In this document: positions 8,437 through 17,425 of the stretch, piece by piece
Layout of the letters: each line of letters begins with the position of its first letter
Numbering within the stretch: position 1 is the first letter of the stretch
NCBI GenBank assembly: GCA_910583965.1
Contig: CAJUAE010000008.1
Span: 1 to 64,000 of the forward strand
Length of the DNA stretch: 64,000 nt
Reading direction: 5' to 3'
Source: an uncultured Lachnospiraceae bacterium
GTDB lineage: Bacteria > Bacillota > Clostridia > Lachnospirales > Lachnospiraceae
The notes under the pieces: generated by a model
Database searches by the model: none
Told to the model about the DNA's origin: nothing
What the model saw: the letters and a program-made list of their open reading frames with translations, nothing else
Position numbers and translations under genes: made by a program

Positions 8437-8853
8437 ATGAATGTAAGAAATTGCAGAAAATGTGGAAAACTTTTTAATCACATAATGGGGATGCCAGTTT
8501 GTCCTGCATGTAGGGAAAAACTTGAACAAAAGTTTCAGGAAGTTAAGAAGTACATTCGGGAAAATCGGATGTCAGGCATTAAGGAAGTTTCTGCGGCATG
8601 TGATGTCGAGCCAGGACAGATTCAGCAGTGGATTCGGGAAGAACGCCTTGAATTTACTCCAGATTCTCCTGTGAAAATTCCTTGCGAAAATTGTGGTGAG
8701 ATGATTCGTTCAGGAAAGTATTGTGAGAAGTGTAAACGGGAGATAACAAATAATCTGTCAAGTGCGATTGAAAAGCCCAAGGCTGTTCTGACAGAACCAA
8801 AAAAAATACAGTCAAATGGGAACAAAATGCGGTTTCTTGACAGACAACAATAG
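8437..8853 (+). CDS. yvyF: YvyF-like flagellar operon zinc-ribbon protein
   Basis: 138 aa from the ATG at 8437, 6 nt after GGAGGGG. A longer frame from 8344 overlaps comF and lacks a binding site. Two cysteine pairs (CRKCGKLF and CPAC; CENCGEMI and CEKC) flank a helix-turn-helix-like middle (SGIKEVSAACDVEPGQIQQWIREERL). This architecture matches the YvyF flagellar operon protein family, whose molecular role is poorly defined. Position after comF agrees with Bacillus synteny, though flgM and flgK do not follow here. Confidence 0.8.
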   Translation: MNVRNCRKCGKLFNHIMGMPVCPACREKLEQKFQEVKKYIRENRMSGIKEVSAACDVEPGQIQQWIREERLEFTPDSPVKIPCENCGEMIRSGKYCEKCKREITNNLSSAIEKPKAVLTEPKKIQSNGNKMRFLDRQQ

Positions 8854-8901
8854 GTTGTTACAAATACCATCGGATACGACTGTACAAGGAAAAGAGTTAT
8901 T

Positions 8902-9300
8902 ATGTTAAACGAAGAAAGAATTAAGTTAATGACGAAAATGGCATGCTATGAGTCTAATGAAGGAAAAAAAAGTGTTGCGATTGGAAGCTATTTCCGAGGA
9001 GATTACATCGGATTGCAGGTTATTAAGTCTATTATTAGTGCAACAATAGCATATGTTATTATTTTTGCAATGTATATTTTTTATGATTTTGAGATTTTTA
9101 TGGCCGATATTTACAAGATGGATCTGTTGCAATTTGCGAAGTCGGCGATTATTAATTATCTGATCTTTATGGCGGTGTATGCAGCTTTTTCCTATGGAGT
9201 TTTTACCTATCGGTATACAAAGGCAAAAAAGAGCCTTAAGACATATTACAACAATCTAAAGAAACTTGCTTACCTGTATGACAGGGAAACAAAGAAATAG
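8902..9300 (+). CDS. Small conserved-looking membrane protein, unknown function
   Basis: 132 aa. Two predicted membrane helices (about residues 38-62 and 78-102) with a short loop, charged N-terminus and a lysine-rich cytoplasmic tail. No family was recognised. It ends 32 bp before the next membrane protein's preferred start, and both precede cdaA-cdaR, so co-transcription is likely. AAGGAAAAG precedes the ATG. Confidence 0.7.
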   Translation: MLNEERIKLMTKMACYESNEGKKSVAIGSYFRGDYIGLQVIKSIISATIAYVIIFAMYIFYDFEIFMADIYKMDLLQFAKSAIINYLIFMAVYAAFSYGVFTYRYTKAKKSLKTYYNNLKKLAYLYDRETKK

Positions 9301-9332
9301 GGATGAAAGGTAAGGTTAGCGAGGAAATAATT

Positions 9333-10298
9333 ATGACGACTCTTTTGGTTTTTAGAGAACAGTTGAAAAATTTTTACAGTAAATATGAACTGTATCTGAC
9401 ACCATTTTTTAAATTTTTGCTTGCGCTGATGACTCTTGTGATGATCAATAGTAGTATTGGCTATATGAGTGAACTCAAGAAGACAGCAGTCGTGTTGGTG
9501 TTTGCATTAATATGCGCAGTTATGCCTATGAATTTTATTGTGTTTGTGGCGGCGGCAGTGACTCTCGGACATCTGTATAAATTTTCCATGGAGTGTGCTC
9601 TAATTGTGTTGGTAGTTTTTCTAATACTGTTTATTCTCTATTTTCGGTTTTCGTCACATGATACGATTGCCGTATTGTTGACGCCACTTTGTTTTATTTT
9701 AAAGATACCTTATGTGATGCCAATTGTGATGGGACTTGTCGGAACACCATTTTCAGCAGTGTCTGTCGCGAGCGGAGTGATTGTATATTATACAGTGCGT
9801 TACATGATTGGTAGCGCATCGATGCTAAATATTTTTGAAGAAGATGGTACACTAGAAAAATTTCGCTATATTATTGATGGATTAATTGGCAATAAGGAAA
9901 TGTTTATAATGATCGTGGCATTTGCGGCGACATTGATTGCAGTTTATTTTATTAGAAGACTGAGTGTTGATTATGCATGGACGATTGCGATGGTCACAGG
10001 CGCACTTCTTGACGTTATGATTTTATTGTTTGGAGATTTGATGTATAATACAAATCTTTCCATCATAGGTTTGATTATTGGTAGTGTTGTTGCTGTTATA
10101 CTGGCAAAGATTTTTGCATTTTTTGTTTTCAATGTGGATTATTCCCGCACAGAGCATGTACAGTTTGAAGATGATGAATACTATTATTATGTGAAAGCTG
10201 TACCAAAAAATGCGGTGTCAGCGCCACAAAAAAGAGTGAAGACAATAAGAGTACCTGAAAAAGCAGTTGGACAGCAGAAGAGGGATGGATCAAAATGA
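9333..10298 (+). CDS. Polytopic membrane protein upstream of cdaA, unknown function
   Basis: About 321 aa from ATG 9333, which has GCGAGG 8 nt upstream; an in-frame ATG at 9303 is possible. Seven or more hydrophobic helices span residues about 25-265, followed by an acidic then basic cytoplasmic tail (FEDDEYYYYVKAVPKNAV...). I do not recognise the family. It overlaps cdaA by 4 bp, so it is probably translationally coupled and may belong to the c-di-AMP or cell-envelope operon. Confidence 0.7.
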   Translation: MTTLLVFREQLKNFYSKYELYLTPFFKFLLALMTLVMINSSIGYMSELKKTAVVLVFALICAVMPMNFIVFVAAAVTLGHLYKFSMECALIVLVVFLILFILYFRFSSHDTIAVLLTPLCFILKIPYVMPIVMGLVGTPFSAVSVASGVIVYYTVRYMIGSASMLNIFEEDGTLEKFRYIIDGLIGNKEMFIMIVAFAATLIAVYFIRRLSVDYAWTIAMVTGALLDVMILLFGDLMYNTNLSIIGLIIGSVVAVILAKIFAFFVFNVDYSRTEHVQFEDDEYYYYVKAVPKNAVSAPQKRVKTIRVPEKAVGQQKRDGSK

Positions 10299-11173
10299 GT
10301 ATGATTCTTGAACACTTTAATTCATATATTGATACTTTGTCATTGCGCAGTTTAAACATCAGGTGGGAGGATATAGTGGAGGTCATCATTATATCCTTTT
10401 TGCTGTATGAGATTATGGCGTGGGTAAAACACACCAAAGTATGGCTCCTAATGAAGGGAATTATTATTATCATTGTGTTTATTCTGTTAGCGCTTATTTT
10501 CAAGATGCATACCATTATATGGATTGTAGAAAATGTGTTGAGTATTGCAGTCACAGCAGTGATTGTTATTTTGCAACCAGAATTGCGACATGCGCTTGAG
10601 GAGCTTGGTCGGAAAAGTTTTATCACAAATATTATTTCTTTTGAGAAGCCGACAGATGAGCGTTTTTCTGATAAGACTGTCAATGACTTAGTAAAGGCAA
10701 GTTTTGAGATGGGTAAGGTAAAAACGGGCGCATTGATGGTTATCGAACAAAATGTGTTGCTCACAGAATATGAGAGAACAGGTATTGAGGTGGATGGTCT
10801 GATTTCTAATCAGTTGCTTATTAATATTTTTGAGCATAATACGCCACTTCACGATGGTGCGGTTATTATACGCGGAAACCGTGTTGTATCGGCAACTTGT
10901 TATCTGCCGTTGTCTGACAATATGGGAATTAGTAAAGAGTTAGGAACAAGGCATCGTGCCGCTGTGGGAATCTCAGAAGTGACAGATGCACTTACAATTA
11001 TTGTATCAGAGGAAACAGGCCATGTCAGTGTCACTTACGAAGGGAAATTATATCGTAATCTTGACGCAGATGGTTTGCGGGAAAAACTCAATATGATACA
11101 GAATAAAGAAGTGGAGGAGACTAAGAAACAGAAGCGCAGGCTCTGGAAAGGTAGGGCTAAGGATGAAAAATAG
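10295..11173 (+). CDS. cdaA: Diadenylate cyclase CdaA (DAC domain)
   Basis: 292 aa. Three N-terminal membrane helices (about residues 28-95) precede a DAC domain with the catalytic motifs HDGAVIIRG (about 185) and GTRHRAAVG (about 218). It makes c-di-AMP from two ATP at the membrane, controlling potassium, osmolyte and wall homeostasis. The gene is followed by cdaR (11-bp overlap) and glmM, the classical Firmicutes cdaA-cdaR-glmM operon in which CdaR and GlmM modulate CdaA. The C-terminal tail is lysine-rich. Confidence 0.95.
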   Translation: MSMILEHFNSYIDTLSLRSLNIRWEDIVEVIIISFLLYEIMAWVKHTKVWLLMKGIIIIIVFILLALIFKMHTIIWIVENVLSIAVTAVIVILQPELRHALEELGRKSFITNIISFEKPTDERFSDKTVNDLVKASFEMGKVKTGALMVIEQNVLLTEYERTGIEVDGLISNQLLINIFEHNTPLHDGAVIIRGNRVVSATCYLPLSDNMGISKELGTRHRAAVGISEVTDALTIIVSEETGHVSVTYEGKLYRNLDADGLREKLNMIQNKEVEETKKQKRRLWKGRAKDEK

Positions 11174-12524
11174 TCTGTTTAAAAAAGCTATAAGAATGCT
11201 CACCAACAATATTGGATTGAAACTTCTGGCAGTGATTGTATCCTGTGGCTTGTGGTTTGTGGTGAACAATATTACAGACCCAATAAAACCAAAGAATTTT
11301 AACAATATTCCTGTTGAGTTTATCAATGTAGATGCAGTGACAAATGAGGGAAAAGTCTATGAAGTGCTTGACGGGACGAATTTGGTTAATGTGACAGTGA
11401 CTGGAAAAAGTTCGGTTATTTCTAATATATCGAGAGAAGATATTAGAGCAGTTGCAGATATGTCCGAGCTGACATTTATGAATACCGTAAGGATTACTGT
11501 GTCGAGTGTAAGAAATAATTCTGAATTAGATTTTAAAACCAGTATTGAAAATGTAAAGCTTTCTATTGAGACAAAGACAAGTATCCAGAAGCCAATCCTT
11601 GCTTCTACAATAGGTTCACCGGCAGAGGGCTATGTGGTCGGAAAAGTTGAGACCAGTGAGAATGTTGTCAGATTCTCAGGGCCAGAGTCTATTATTCAAT
11701 TGATTGACCATGTAGATGCAGTGACTAATGTTGAGGGAAGTTCTTCCGATATCAATACAAGTGTGGACCTTAAATTGTATGATGTGGAAGGCAAAGAGAT
11801 AAAAAATAATTCCATTAAGATGAATATTTCCAAAGTAAATGTGTCAGTTACGATTTTAGCGACAAAGGATGTTCCGCTAAGCTTTGTCGTTGCAGGGGAA
11901 CCTGCAAGAGGATATGTGGTGAGTGAGGGAATTGTCAGTGTGCCAGAAACTGTAAAGATAGCAGGTAGAACCAGTGCGCTAGACAGCATATCAAAAATTT
12001 CTATTGCAGATGCCGCACTTACTGTAGAGGGCGCGCAGGAACCTGTGACAGTTGTGCTCAATATTAAAAAGTATTTGCCAAGCAATGTGCAGTTTGCAAA
12101 TAGCAATTTTAGTGGCAATGTAAGTGTTACAGTTGGGATTGAGCAGCTTGTGACAAGGGAGTTGCAGATACCAGCTAGGAATTTTGCTGCTGGCAGCAAA
12201 CCAGAGCAGCTTAATCTGACACTGAAGGAAGTGGAAACTCAAGATTACTATACAATCCGTATATCAGGAACACGCGTGGCTGTTGATGCTGTAAATGTAG
12301 AGAGTACGATTGGCGTTGTGGATATGGAGGCGTTGTTAGAAAAACTGGGATTTGCGGAATGGGTTGCAGGAGTGTATCAGGGAGAAATTACATTTAATCT
12401 TCCTGACAACGTAACGCTACAACAGCCATATCTAATGACAATCGTGCTGGAGGAGATTGTGGAAGATACAGGAGACGAAGGCGCGGAAGGCGGCGAAGAA
12501 AATAATAACGCTGAGAATGAGTAA
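11163..12524 (+). CDS. cdaR: CdaR (YbbR-domain protein)
   Basis: 453 aa. One N-terminal membrane anchor (about residues 17-37, GLKLLAVIVSCGLWFVVNN) is followed by repeated extracytoplasmic YbbR domains, seen as recurring blocks such as VEFINVDAV, ASTIGSPAEGYVVGKVETSENVVRFSGP and VAGEPARGYVVSEGIVSVPETVKIAG. The tail is strongly acidic (EIVEDTGDEGAEGGEENNNAENE in two parts). CdaR binds and regulates CdaA from outside the membrane. It lies between cdaA and glmM. Confidence 0.92.
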   Translation: MKNSLFKKAIRMLTNNIGLKLLAVIVSCGLWFVVNNITDPIKPKNFNNIPVEFINVDAVTNEGKVYEVLDGTNLVNVTVTGKSSVISNISREDIRAVADMSELTFMNTVRITVSSVRNNSELDFKTSIENVKLSIETKTSIQKPILASTIGSPAEGYVVGKVETSENVVRFSGPESIIQLIDHVDAVTNVEGSSSDINTSVDLKLYDVEGKEIKNNSIKMNISKVNVSVTILATKDVPLSFVVAGEPARGYVVSEGIVSVPETVKIAGRTSALDSISKISIADAALTVEGAQEPVTVVLNIKKYLPSNVQFANSNFSGNVSVTVGIEQLVTRELQIPARNFAAGSKPEQLNLTLKEVETQDYYTIRISGTRVAVDAVNVESTIGVVDMEALLEKLGFAEWVAGVYQGEITFNLPDNVTLQQPYLMTIVLEEIVEDTGDEGAEGGEENNNAENE

Positions 12525-12540
12525 TTGGAGGATGGAAAAG

Positions 12541-13890
12541 ATGGCGAGGTTATTTGGAACAGACGGAGTAAGAGGTGTAGCAAACGATGAGCTGACGCCG
12601 CTGCTTGCGATGCAGCTAGGGCAAGCAGGAGCTTATGTCTTATCAAAGGAGAAGGCGCACAAACCAACAATTATGGTTGGATGTGATACACGCATTTCAG
12701 GTGATATGCTGGCAAATGCGTTGATGGCAGGCGCGTGTTCTGTGGGAGCGAATGTAGTATATGTGGGTGTAGTGCCCACACCAGCAATTGCATATCTGAC
12801 AAAGAAGTACAGAGTCGATGCAGGAGTTGTGATTTCGGCTTCACATAATCCAGTGGAGTTTAATGGAATTAAGTTTTTTGACGGAAATGGATTTAAGTTG
12901 CCGGATTCCTTAGAGGATGAGATTGAAGCGCTAATTCGCAGTGGTATGAAAGATGTACAGTTTCCAACAGGACCAAGTGTGGGAAAGATTAAGTATCGCA
13001 CAGATGCACGAGAGGAGTATATCAATCATTCGGTGCAGTCTGTTCCAGTGGAACTTGCTGGTATGAAAATTGTTGTGGATTGTGCAGAAGGTGCATCTTA
13101 TTATACTTCGGTGGAGACATTAAAGGAGCTTGGGGCGGATGTGGTGGCAATCCATAATAACCCTGATGGGACAAATATTAATGCCAATTGCGGTTCTACG
13201 CATATGGAAGAACTTCAGGCAAGGGTTGTTTATGAGAAGGCGAATCTTGGGCTTGCATTTGATGGGGATGCGGATAGATTACTTGCTGTGGATGAAACTG
13301 GAAAGCAGGTTGACGGCGATGTGATTATGGCAATTATTGGTAATCACATGAAAGCAAAAGGGACTTTAAAAGACAATACAATTGTAGCTACTGTAATGAG
13401 CAATCTTGGTTTTTTTCTTATGGGAAAAGAGAAAGGAATCAATATTGAACAGACAAAGGTAGGAGATCGATATGTGCTGGAACGAATGCAGGAGATTGGT
13501 GCAAATCTTGGTGGGGAACAATCAGGACACATTATTTTTCTTGATGAAAATACCACGGGAGATGGCTTGCTCAGCGCACTTCATTTATTACAGGTAATGG
13601 TTGAGACTGGAAAGCAGCTTTCAGAGCTCGCTATGATTATGACAGTGCTGCCGCAGGCACTTGTGGGGGCGAAGGTTCCGAATCATAAAAAGAACAGTTA
13701 TATGGAATACACAGAGATTGCAGAAGCAATCGAACATGTAAGTGCTAAATTTGCTGACGAAGGTAGAGTATTGATTCGACCTTCGGGTACAGAGCCACTT
13801 GTGCGAGTAATGATTGAGGGCAGGGACCAAGCACTGATTGAGAGGGAGGCAAGGGAACTGGCAGAGTTGATACAAAATGTAATGTTGTAA
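12541..13890 (+). CDS. glmM: Phosphoglucosamine mutase
   Basis: 449 aa from ATG 12541, 9 nt after GGAGG. An upstream in-frame ATG at 12532 lies too close to that site. N-terminus MARLFGTDGVRG, phosphoserine loop VISASHNP (Ser101), metal loop AFDGDADR (about 240) and phosphate-binding RPSGTEPLVRVMIEG (about 412). It converts glucosamine-6-phosphate to glucosamine-1-phosphate for UDP-GlcNAc, the precursor of peptidoglycan and of several sugars made in the downstream locus. GlmM can also bind and inhibit CdaA. Confidence 0.96.
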   Translation: MARLFGTDGVRGVANDELTPLLAMQLGQAGAYVLSKEKAHKPTIMVGCDTRISGDMLANALMAGACSVGANVVYVGVVPTPAIAYLTKKYRVDAGVVISASHNPVEFNGIKFFDGNGFKLPDSLEDEIEALIRSGMKDVQFPTGPSVGKIKYRTDAREEYINHSVQSVPVELAGMKIVVDCAEGASYYTSVETLKELGADVVAIHNNPDGTNINANCGSTHMEELQARVVYEKANLGLAFDGDADRLLAVDETGKQVDGDVIMAIIGNHMKAKGTLKDNTIVATVMSNLGFFLMGKEKGINIEQTKVGDRYVLERMQEIGANLGGEQSGHIIFLDENTTGDGLLSALHLLQVMVETGKQLSELAMIMTVLPQALVGAKVPNHKKNSYMEYTEIAEAIEHVSAKFADEGRVLIRPSGTEPLVRVMIEGRDQALIEREARELAELIQNVML

Positions 13891-13929
13891 TGTACGATGG
13901 AAAGATTTAGAAATTTGGAGGGATGAGAT

Positions 13930-14193
13930 ATGGTTTGTCAGAAGGTAGTCATTAAAAACCCAACAGGGCTGCATTTGCGTCCGGCAGGTATCTTATGTAA
14001 GGAAGCAATGCAGTTCAATGCGCTGATAACCTTTACATTCCGTGGAAATACGGCAAATGCCAAGAGCGTGCTAAGCGTGCTAGGTGCATGCGTGAAAAGC
14101 GGCGATGAGATTGAGATTATCTGTGATGGTTCCGATGAGAATGAGGCCTTGTCAACTATGGTAAAAATCATAGAGGATGGATTGGGTGAGTAG
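13930..14193 (+). CDS. HPr-family phosphocarrier protein
   Basis: 87 aa, full HPr length. His15 in GLHLRPAG and Arg17 form the PEP-dependent phosphorylation site; Ser46 (NAKSVLSV) is the HPr kinase site. The usual Ala16 is Leu. Both regulatory residues being present supports a working HPr or a Crh/HPr paralogue for catabolite control rather than a degenerate copy. Start supported by GGAGGGATGAG. It is followed by a strong terminator that closes the housekeeping block. Confidence 0.88.
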   Translation: MVCQKVVIKNPTGLHLRPAGILCKEAMQFNALITFTFRGNTANAKSVLSVLGACVKSGDEIEIICDGSDENEALSTMVKIIEDGLGE

Positions 14194-14202
14194 GGAATGA
14201 GA

Positions 14203-14232
14203 TTAGTCCGAAGCTGCTTCGGACTAATTTTA
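14203..14232 (+). terminator. Rho-independent terminator after HPr gene
   Basis: A perfect 11-bp stem (14203-14213 with 14217-14227) with a 3-nt loop CTG and a TTTT run. It marks the boundary between the housekeeping genes and the glycan locus. Confidence 0.85.
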
Positions 14233-14339
14233 TGCACACGGGCACCCAAGTGAGATTTGTCATCAAACCGATTTATCGGTTCGCTGACGGGTACCCAGCG
14301 CGCGAGTAGGGGAGGATAAACATTCCCTACTTGATTGTA
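14233..14339 (+). repeat. Interspersed two-hairpin element, copy C
   Basis: Begins TGCACACGGGCACCC; the GGGCACCC arm pairs with GGGTACCC (14289-14296, one mismatch) around an inner hairpin AACCGATTTATCGGTT. Then GCGCGCGAGTAGGGG and a second hairpin closing with CCCTACTTGATTG. It lies between the HPr terminator and rmlD. The second stem uses GGG/CCC where copy D uses AGA/TCT. Confidence 0.65.
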
Positions 14340-14419
14340 ACATTCTTTGTTTTCCCAACAATGAATAGTCTTAAGGATTCGGAGAAAAGATAAAGAATAC
14401 AAGAAAGGAAATTGGTTTT

Positions 14420-15310
14420 ATGAAGGAAACGATTATGAGAAAAACAACAAAGAAAATAATTGTGACTGGTTGTAATGGGCAGCTTGGACGTGCAATCAAT
14501 AAAAAATATCAAAATAGCACAGAATATGAGTGTGTGAACACAGATGTTGGCGAACTTGATATTACGAATATAGAGGCGGTGGACAAGTTTGTATCGGAGG
14601 TACAACCGTTTGCAATCATCAATTGTGCGGCACACACCAATGTAAATGCCTGTGAGACTGACGTGGACAACGCATATAAAATCAATGCTATTGGGCCAAG
14701 AAACTTAAGTATTGCAGCGTCGAAATACCATGCGCGACTAATGCACATTTCTACGGATTATGTGTTTGATGGAACTGCAAGCACTCCATATACAGAGTTT
14801 GATATGCCAAATCCAAAAGCAGTGTATGGAAAGACAAAGCTTGCAGGGGAGCAATTTGTTAAGGAATTTGCAACGGAGTATTTTATTGTTCGTACTGCAT
14901 GGTTGTATGGTGATGGAAAAAACTTTGTCAAGACAATGCTTGGATTATCAGAGAAAAATGACAAAGTGGCAGTGGTCGGTGATCAGTTTGGTTCTCCTAC
15001 AAGTGCAGACGAGCTTGCAGGAGCAATTGTTCATTTATTGCCAACTGATAATTTTGGACTTTTTCATGGCACTTGTGAGGGCGTCACAAACTGGGCTGAT
15101 TTTACAAGAGAAATCTATAGACTTACCAAAAAAAATACAGTTGTCGAAACAGTTACAACAGAGCAGTATGACAAAAATACAAAGGGAATTGTCGCGCCAA
15201 GACCAGCGTACTCTGTGCTTGAGAATTATATGCTTCATCTGACGACAGACTATAAGTTTGCAGATTGGGAAAAGGCTATTGCAGAATATATAAAGTGCTT
15301 GTCATATTGA
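14420..15310 (+). CDS. rmlD: dTDP-4-dehydrorhamnose reductase (RmlD-like)
   Basis: 296 aa; an in-frame ATG at 14435 with AAGGA 8 nt upstream is also possible. Rossmann motif TGCNGQLGRA, conserved ISTDYVFDGTASTPYTEFDMPNP and the YGKTKLAGE catalytic lysine region (YxxxK), all typical of RmlD. The enzyme makes dTDP-L-rhamnose from its 4-keto form with NAD(P)H. rmlA, rmlB and rmlC are not in the window, so they must lie elsewhere or the substrate may differ. It is the first gene of the glycan locus. Confidence 0.87.
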   Translation: MKETIMRKTTKKIIVTGCNGQLGRAINKKYQNSTEYECVNTDVGELDITNIEAVDKFVSEVQPFAIINCAAHTNVNACETDVDNAYKINAIGPRNLSIAASKYHARLMHISTDYVFDGTASTPYTEFDMPNPKAVYGKTKLAGEQFVKEFATEYFIVRTAWLYGDGKNFVKTMLGLSEKNDKVAVVGDQFGSPTSADELAGAIVHLLPTDNFGLFHGTCEGVTNWADFTREIYRLTKKNTVVETVTTEQYDKNTKGIVAPRPAYSVLENYMLHLTTDYKFADWEKAIAEYIKCLSY

Positions 15311-15386
15311 GAAAGTATCTGTATACTAAAAGAGAAAATGGAAGGTATTGGAAATTGTGATAGGATTAGGAAAGGAAAAATATTAA

Positions 15387-16475
15387 ATGAATAATATAGC
15401 GTTGATTACAGGAATTACGGGACAGGATGGTTCTTATCTGGCAGAGTTTCTTCTGGCAAAGGGATATGAGGTTCATGGGTTGATTCGCAGGCATAGTATA
15501 TCCAACACAATGCGCATTGATCATCTGATTCAGTCCGAGTACTATAAAATCAAATTTTTTCTCCATTTTGCGGATACGACAGATTCTTCTAATCTTATGC
15601 GAATTATCAGTGAAATTAGACCAACTGAGGTTTATAATCTTGCAGCGCAATCGCATGTTGGGGTGTCATTTGAGGTTCCAGAGTACACTGCGGATGCGAC
15701 GGGAGTCAGTACTTTAAAGTTGCTTGAGGCAATTCGCGTAAATGGAGGAAATTGCAGATATTATCAGGCGTCTACATCAGAACTTTTTGGTGGCCTTCCT
15801 GAGACAGCACCGCAGAGTGAGACAACTCCATTTTATCCAAAAAGTCCGTATGGTGCAGCAAAGTTGTATTCTTATTGGATAACAGTCAACTATAGAGAAT
15901 CCTATAATATGTTCACCTGTAATGGTATTTTATTTAATCATGAATCTCCCAGACGCGGTGAAAATTTTGTTACAAGGAAGATTACGCTTGCTATAGCAAA
16001 TATAGTCGCAGGAAAACAAAATAAAATTTCTCTTGGCAATATGAATGCGAAAAGAGATTGGGGATTTGCAGGAGATTATGTCGAAGGTATGTGGCTGATG
16101 CTTCAGCAAAAAGCACCGGGAGACTATGTACTGGCGACGAATGAGACACATACAGTACGTCAGTTTGTTGAGGCTGCATTTGCAGAGTTGGGAATTACAA
16201 TCCGCTGGGAAGGGGAAGGTGTTCATGAGAGGGGATATGATGCGGAAAGTGGAAAGCTTCTCGTCGATGTCAACCCTGAGTTTTATCGGCCAGCAGAGGT
16301 TGAATTTCTGTGGGGAAATGCAGCAAAGGCAGAAAAGGAACTTGGGTGGAAACGCAAAGTTGATTTTAAGGGGCTTGTGTCCATGATGATGGAGGCAGAT
16401 CTTAAAGAAGTTGCAGGAATTTCATGTGCAGCATACAGAGCGCAGAGAAGGGAAGGAAGAAATGAATCAGTCTGA
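15387..16475 (+). CDS. gmd: GDP-mannose 4,6-dehydratase
   Basis: 362 aa. NADP loop TGITGQDGSYLAEFLL (residues 9-24), RRHSISNTMRIDHL, YQASTSELFGG and the YGAAKLYSYW catalytic tyrosine/lysine motif, then FNHESPRRGENFVTRKI. It converts GDP-D-mannose to GDP-4-keto-6-deoxymannose. It overlaps fcl by 14 bp, giving a complete GDP-L-fucose pathway from GDP-mannose. Confidence 0.95.
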   Translation: MNNIALITGITGQDGSYLAEFLLAKGYEVHGLIRRHSISNTMRIDHLIQSEYYKIKFFLHFADTTDSSNLMRIISEIRPTEVYNLAAQSHVGVSFEVPEYTADATGVSTLKLLEAIRVNGGNCRYYQASTSELFGGLPETAPQSETTPFYPKSPYGAAKLYSYWITVNYRESYNMFTCNGILFNHESPRRGENFVTRKITLAIANIVAGKQNKISLGNMNAKRDWGFAGDYVEGMWLMLQQKAPGDYVLATNETHTVRQFVEAAFAELGITIRWEGEGVHERGYDAESGKLLVDVNPEFYRPAEVEFLWGNAAKAEKELGWKRKVDFKGLVSMMMEADLKEVAGISCAAYRAQRREGRNESV

Positions 16476-17403
16476 TAAAATCTATGTGGCAGGACATAGG
16501 GGACTTGTTGGCTCCGCAATTATGCGGAGTCTTGATAAAAATGGATACAAAAATGTGATTGGCAGAACGCACAGGGAACTGGATCTTACCAATCAACAGG
16601 CAGTAAGAGACTTCTTTGAAATGGAGAGACCAGATATAGTTGTACTTGCGGCGGCAAAAGTTGGTGGAATTAATGCAAACAACACGACACCAGCTGATTT
16701 TGCCTATGAGAATATGCAGATTCAGTGCAATGTCATTAAGTGTTGTCATGACTATCAAGTAAAAAAGTTATTGTTTCTGGGAAGTACTTGTATTTATCCT
16801 CGTATGGCGCCACAACCGATTCCTGAGGATGCGCTGTTGACAGGTCCACTGGAGGAGACCAATGAGGCTTATGCGATTGCAAAGATTGCAGGCTTGGAAA
16901 TGTGTAAATTTTTTAAAAGACAGTATGGAGATGATTTTATCAGTTGTATGCCGACAAACCTGTATGGACCATACGACAATTATGACCTTTCGGGATCGCA
17001 TGTTATGCCAGCGATGATTAGAAAATTTTATGATGCGAAAAAGGACAATGCGCCGACTGTAGAATTGTGGGGAACAGGAACACCACTGCGGGAATTTCTG
17101 TATGTGGATGATATGGCAGATGCCTGTGTATTTTTACTGGAGCATTACAGTGGAGAACAACATGTAAATATTGGTACTGGAGAAGAAATTTCTATCAGTG
17201 AGCTTGCAAAAACGGTTCAGCGTGTGGTTGGTTATGAAGGGGAAATTGTCTGGAATCAGGAAATGCCAGATGGCACGCCGAGAAAACTTACTGATGTGAC
17301 AAAACTTCACGAGTTGGGATGGAGTCATAAGGTTTCACTTGAGGAGGGTGTCCGTCTTGCTTATGAATGGTTTTGTGAAAATGCAGGAAACGCCAGATTA
17401 TAG
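16462..17403 (+). CDS. fcl: GDP-L-fucose synthase
   Basis: 313 aa from ATG 16462 behind GGAAGGA. Motifs VAGHRGLVGSAIMR, LAAAKVGGINANNT, LFLGSTCIYPRMAPQPIPE, YAIAKIAGLEMC (catalytic Tyr/Lys) and NLYGPYDNYDLSGSHVMPA define the bifunctional epimerase/reductase that finishes GDP-L-fucose. It overlaps gmd. No GT10/GT11-type fucosyltransferase was recognised in the window, so the acceptor enzyme must be among the unassigned glycosyltransferases or outside. Confidence 0.95.
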   Translation: MNQSDKIYVAGHRGLVGSAIMRSLDKNGYKNVIGRTHRELDLTNQQAVRDFFEMERPDIVVLAAAKVGGINANNTTPADFAYENMQIQCNVIKCCHDYQVKKLLFLGSTCIYPRMAPQPIPEDALLTGPLEETNEAYAIAKIAGLEMCKFFKRQYGDDFISCMPTNLYGPYDNYDLSGSHVMPAMIRKFYDAKKDNAPTVELWGTGTPLREFLYVDDMADACVFLLEHYSGEQHVNIGTGEEISISELAKTVQRVVGYEGEIVWNQEMPDGTPRKLTDVTKLHELGWSHKVSLEEGVRLAYEWFCENAGNARL

Positions 17404-17425
17404 GAATTTGGCAAATTAGGATGAG

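Noticed and set aside
10129..10764. 211-codon minus-strand frame across the membrane protein and cdaA
   Set aside because: Antisense to conserved cdaA; no ribosome binding site.
15142..16085. TGTCGAA heptamers as Spo0A boxes (15142-15148 and 16079-16085)
   Set aside because: Both lie inside coding sequence of rmlD and gmd; expected by chance in a window of this size.
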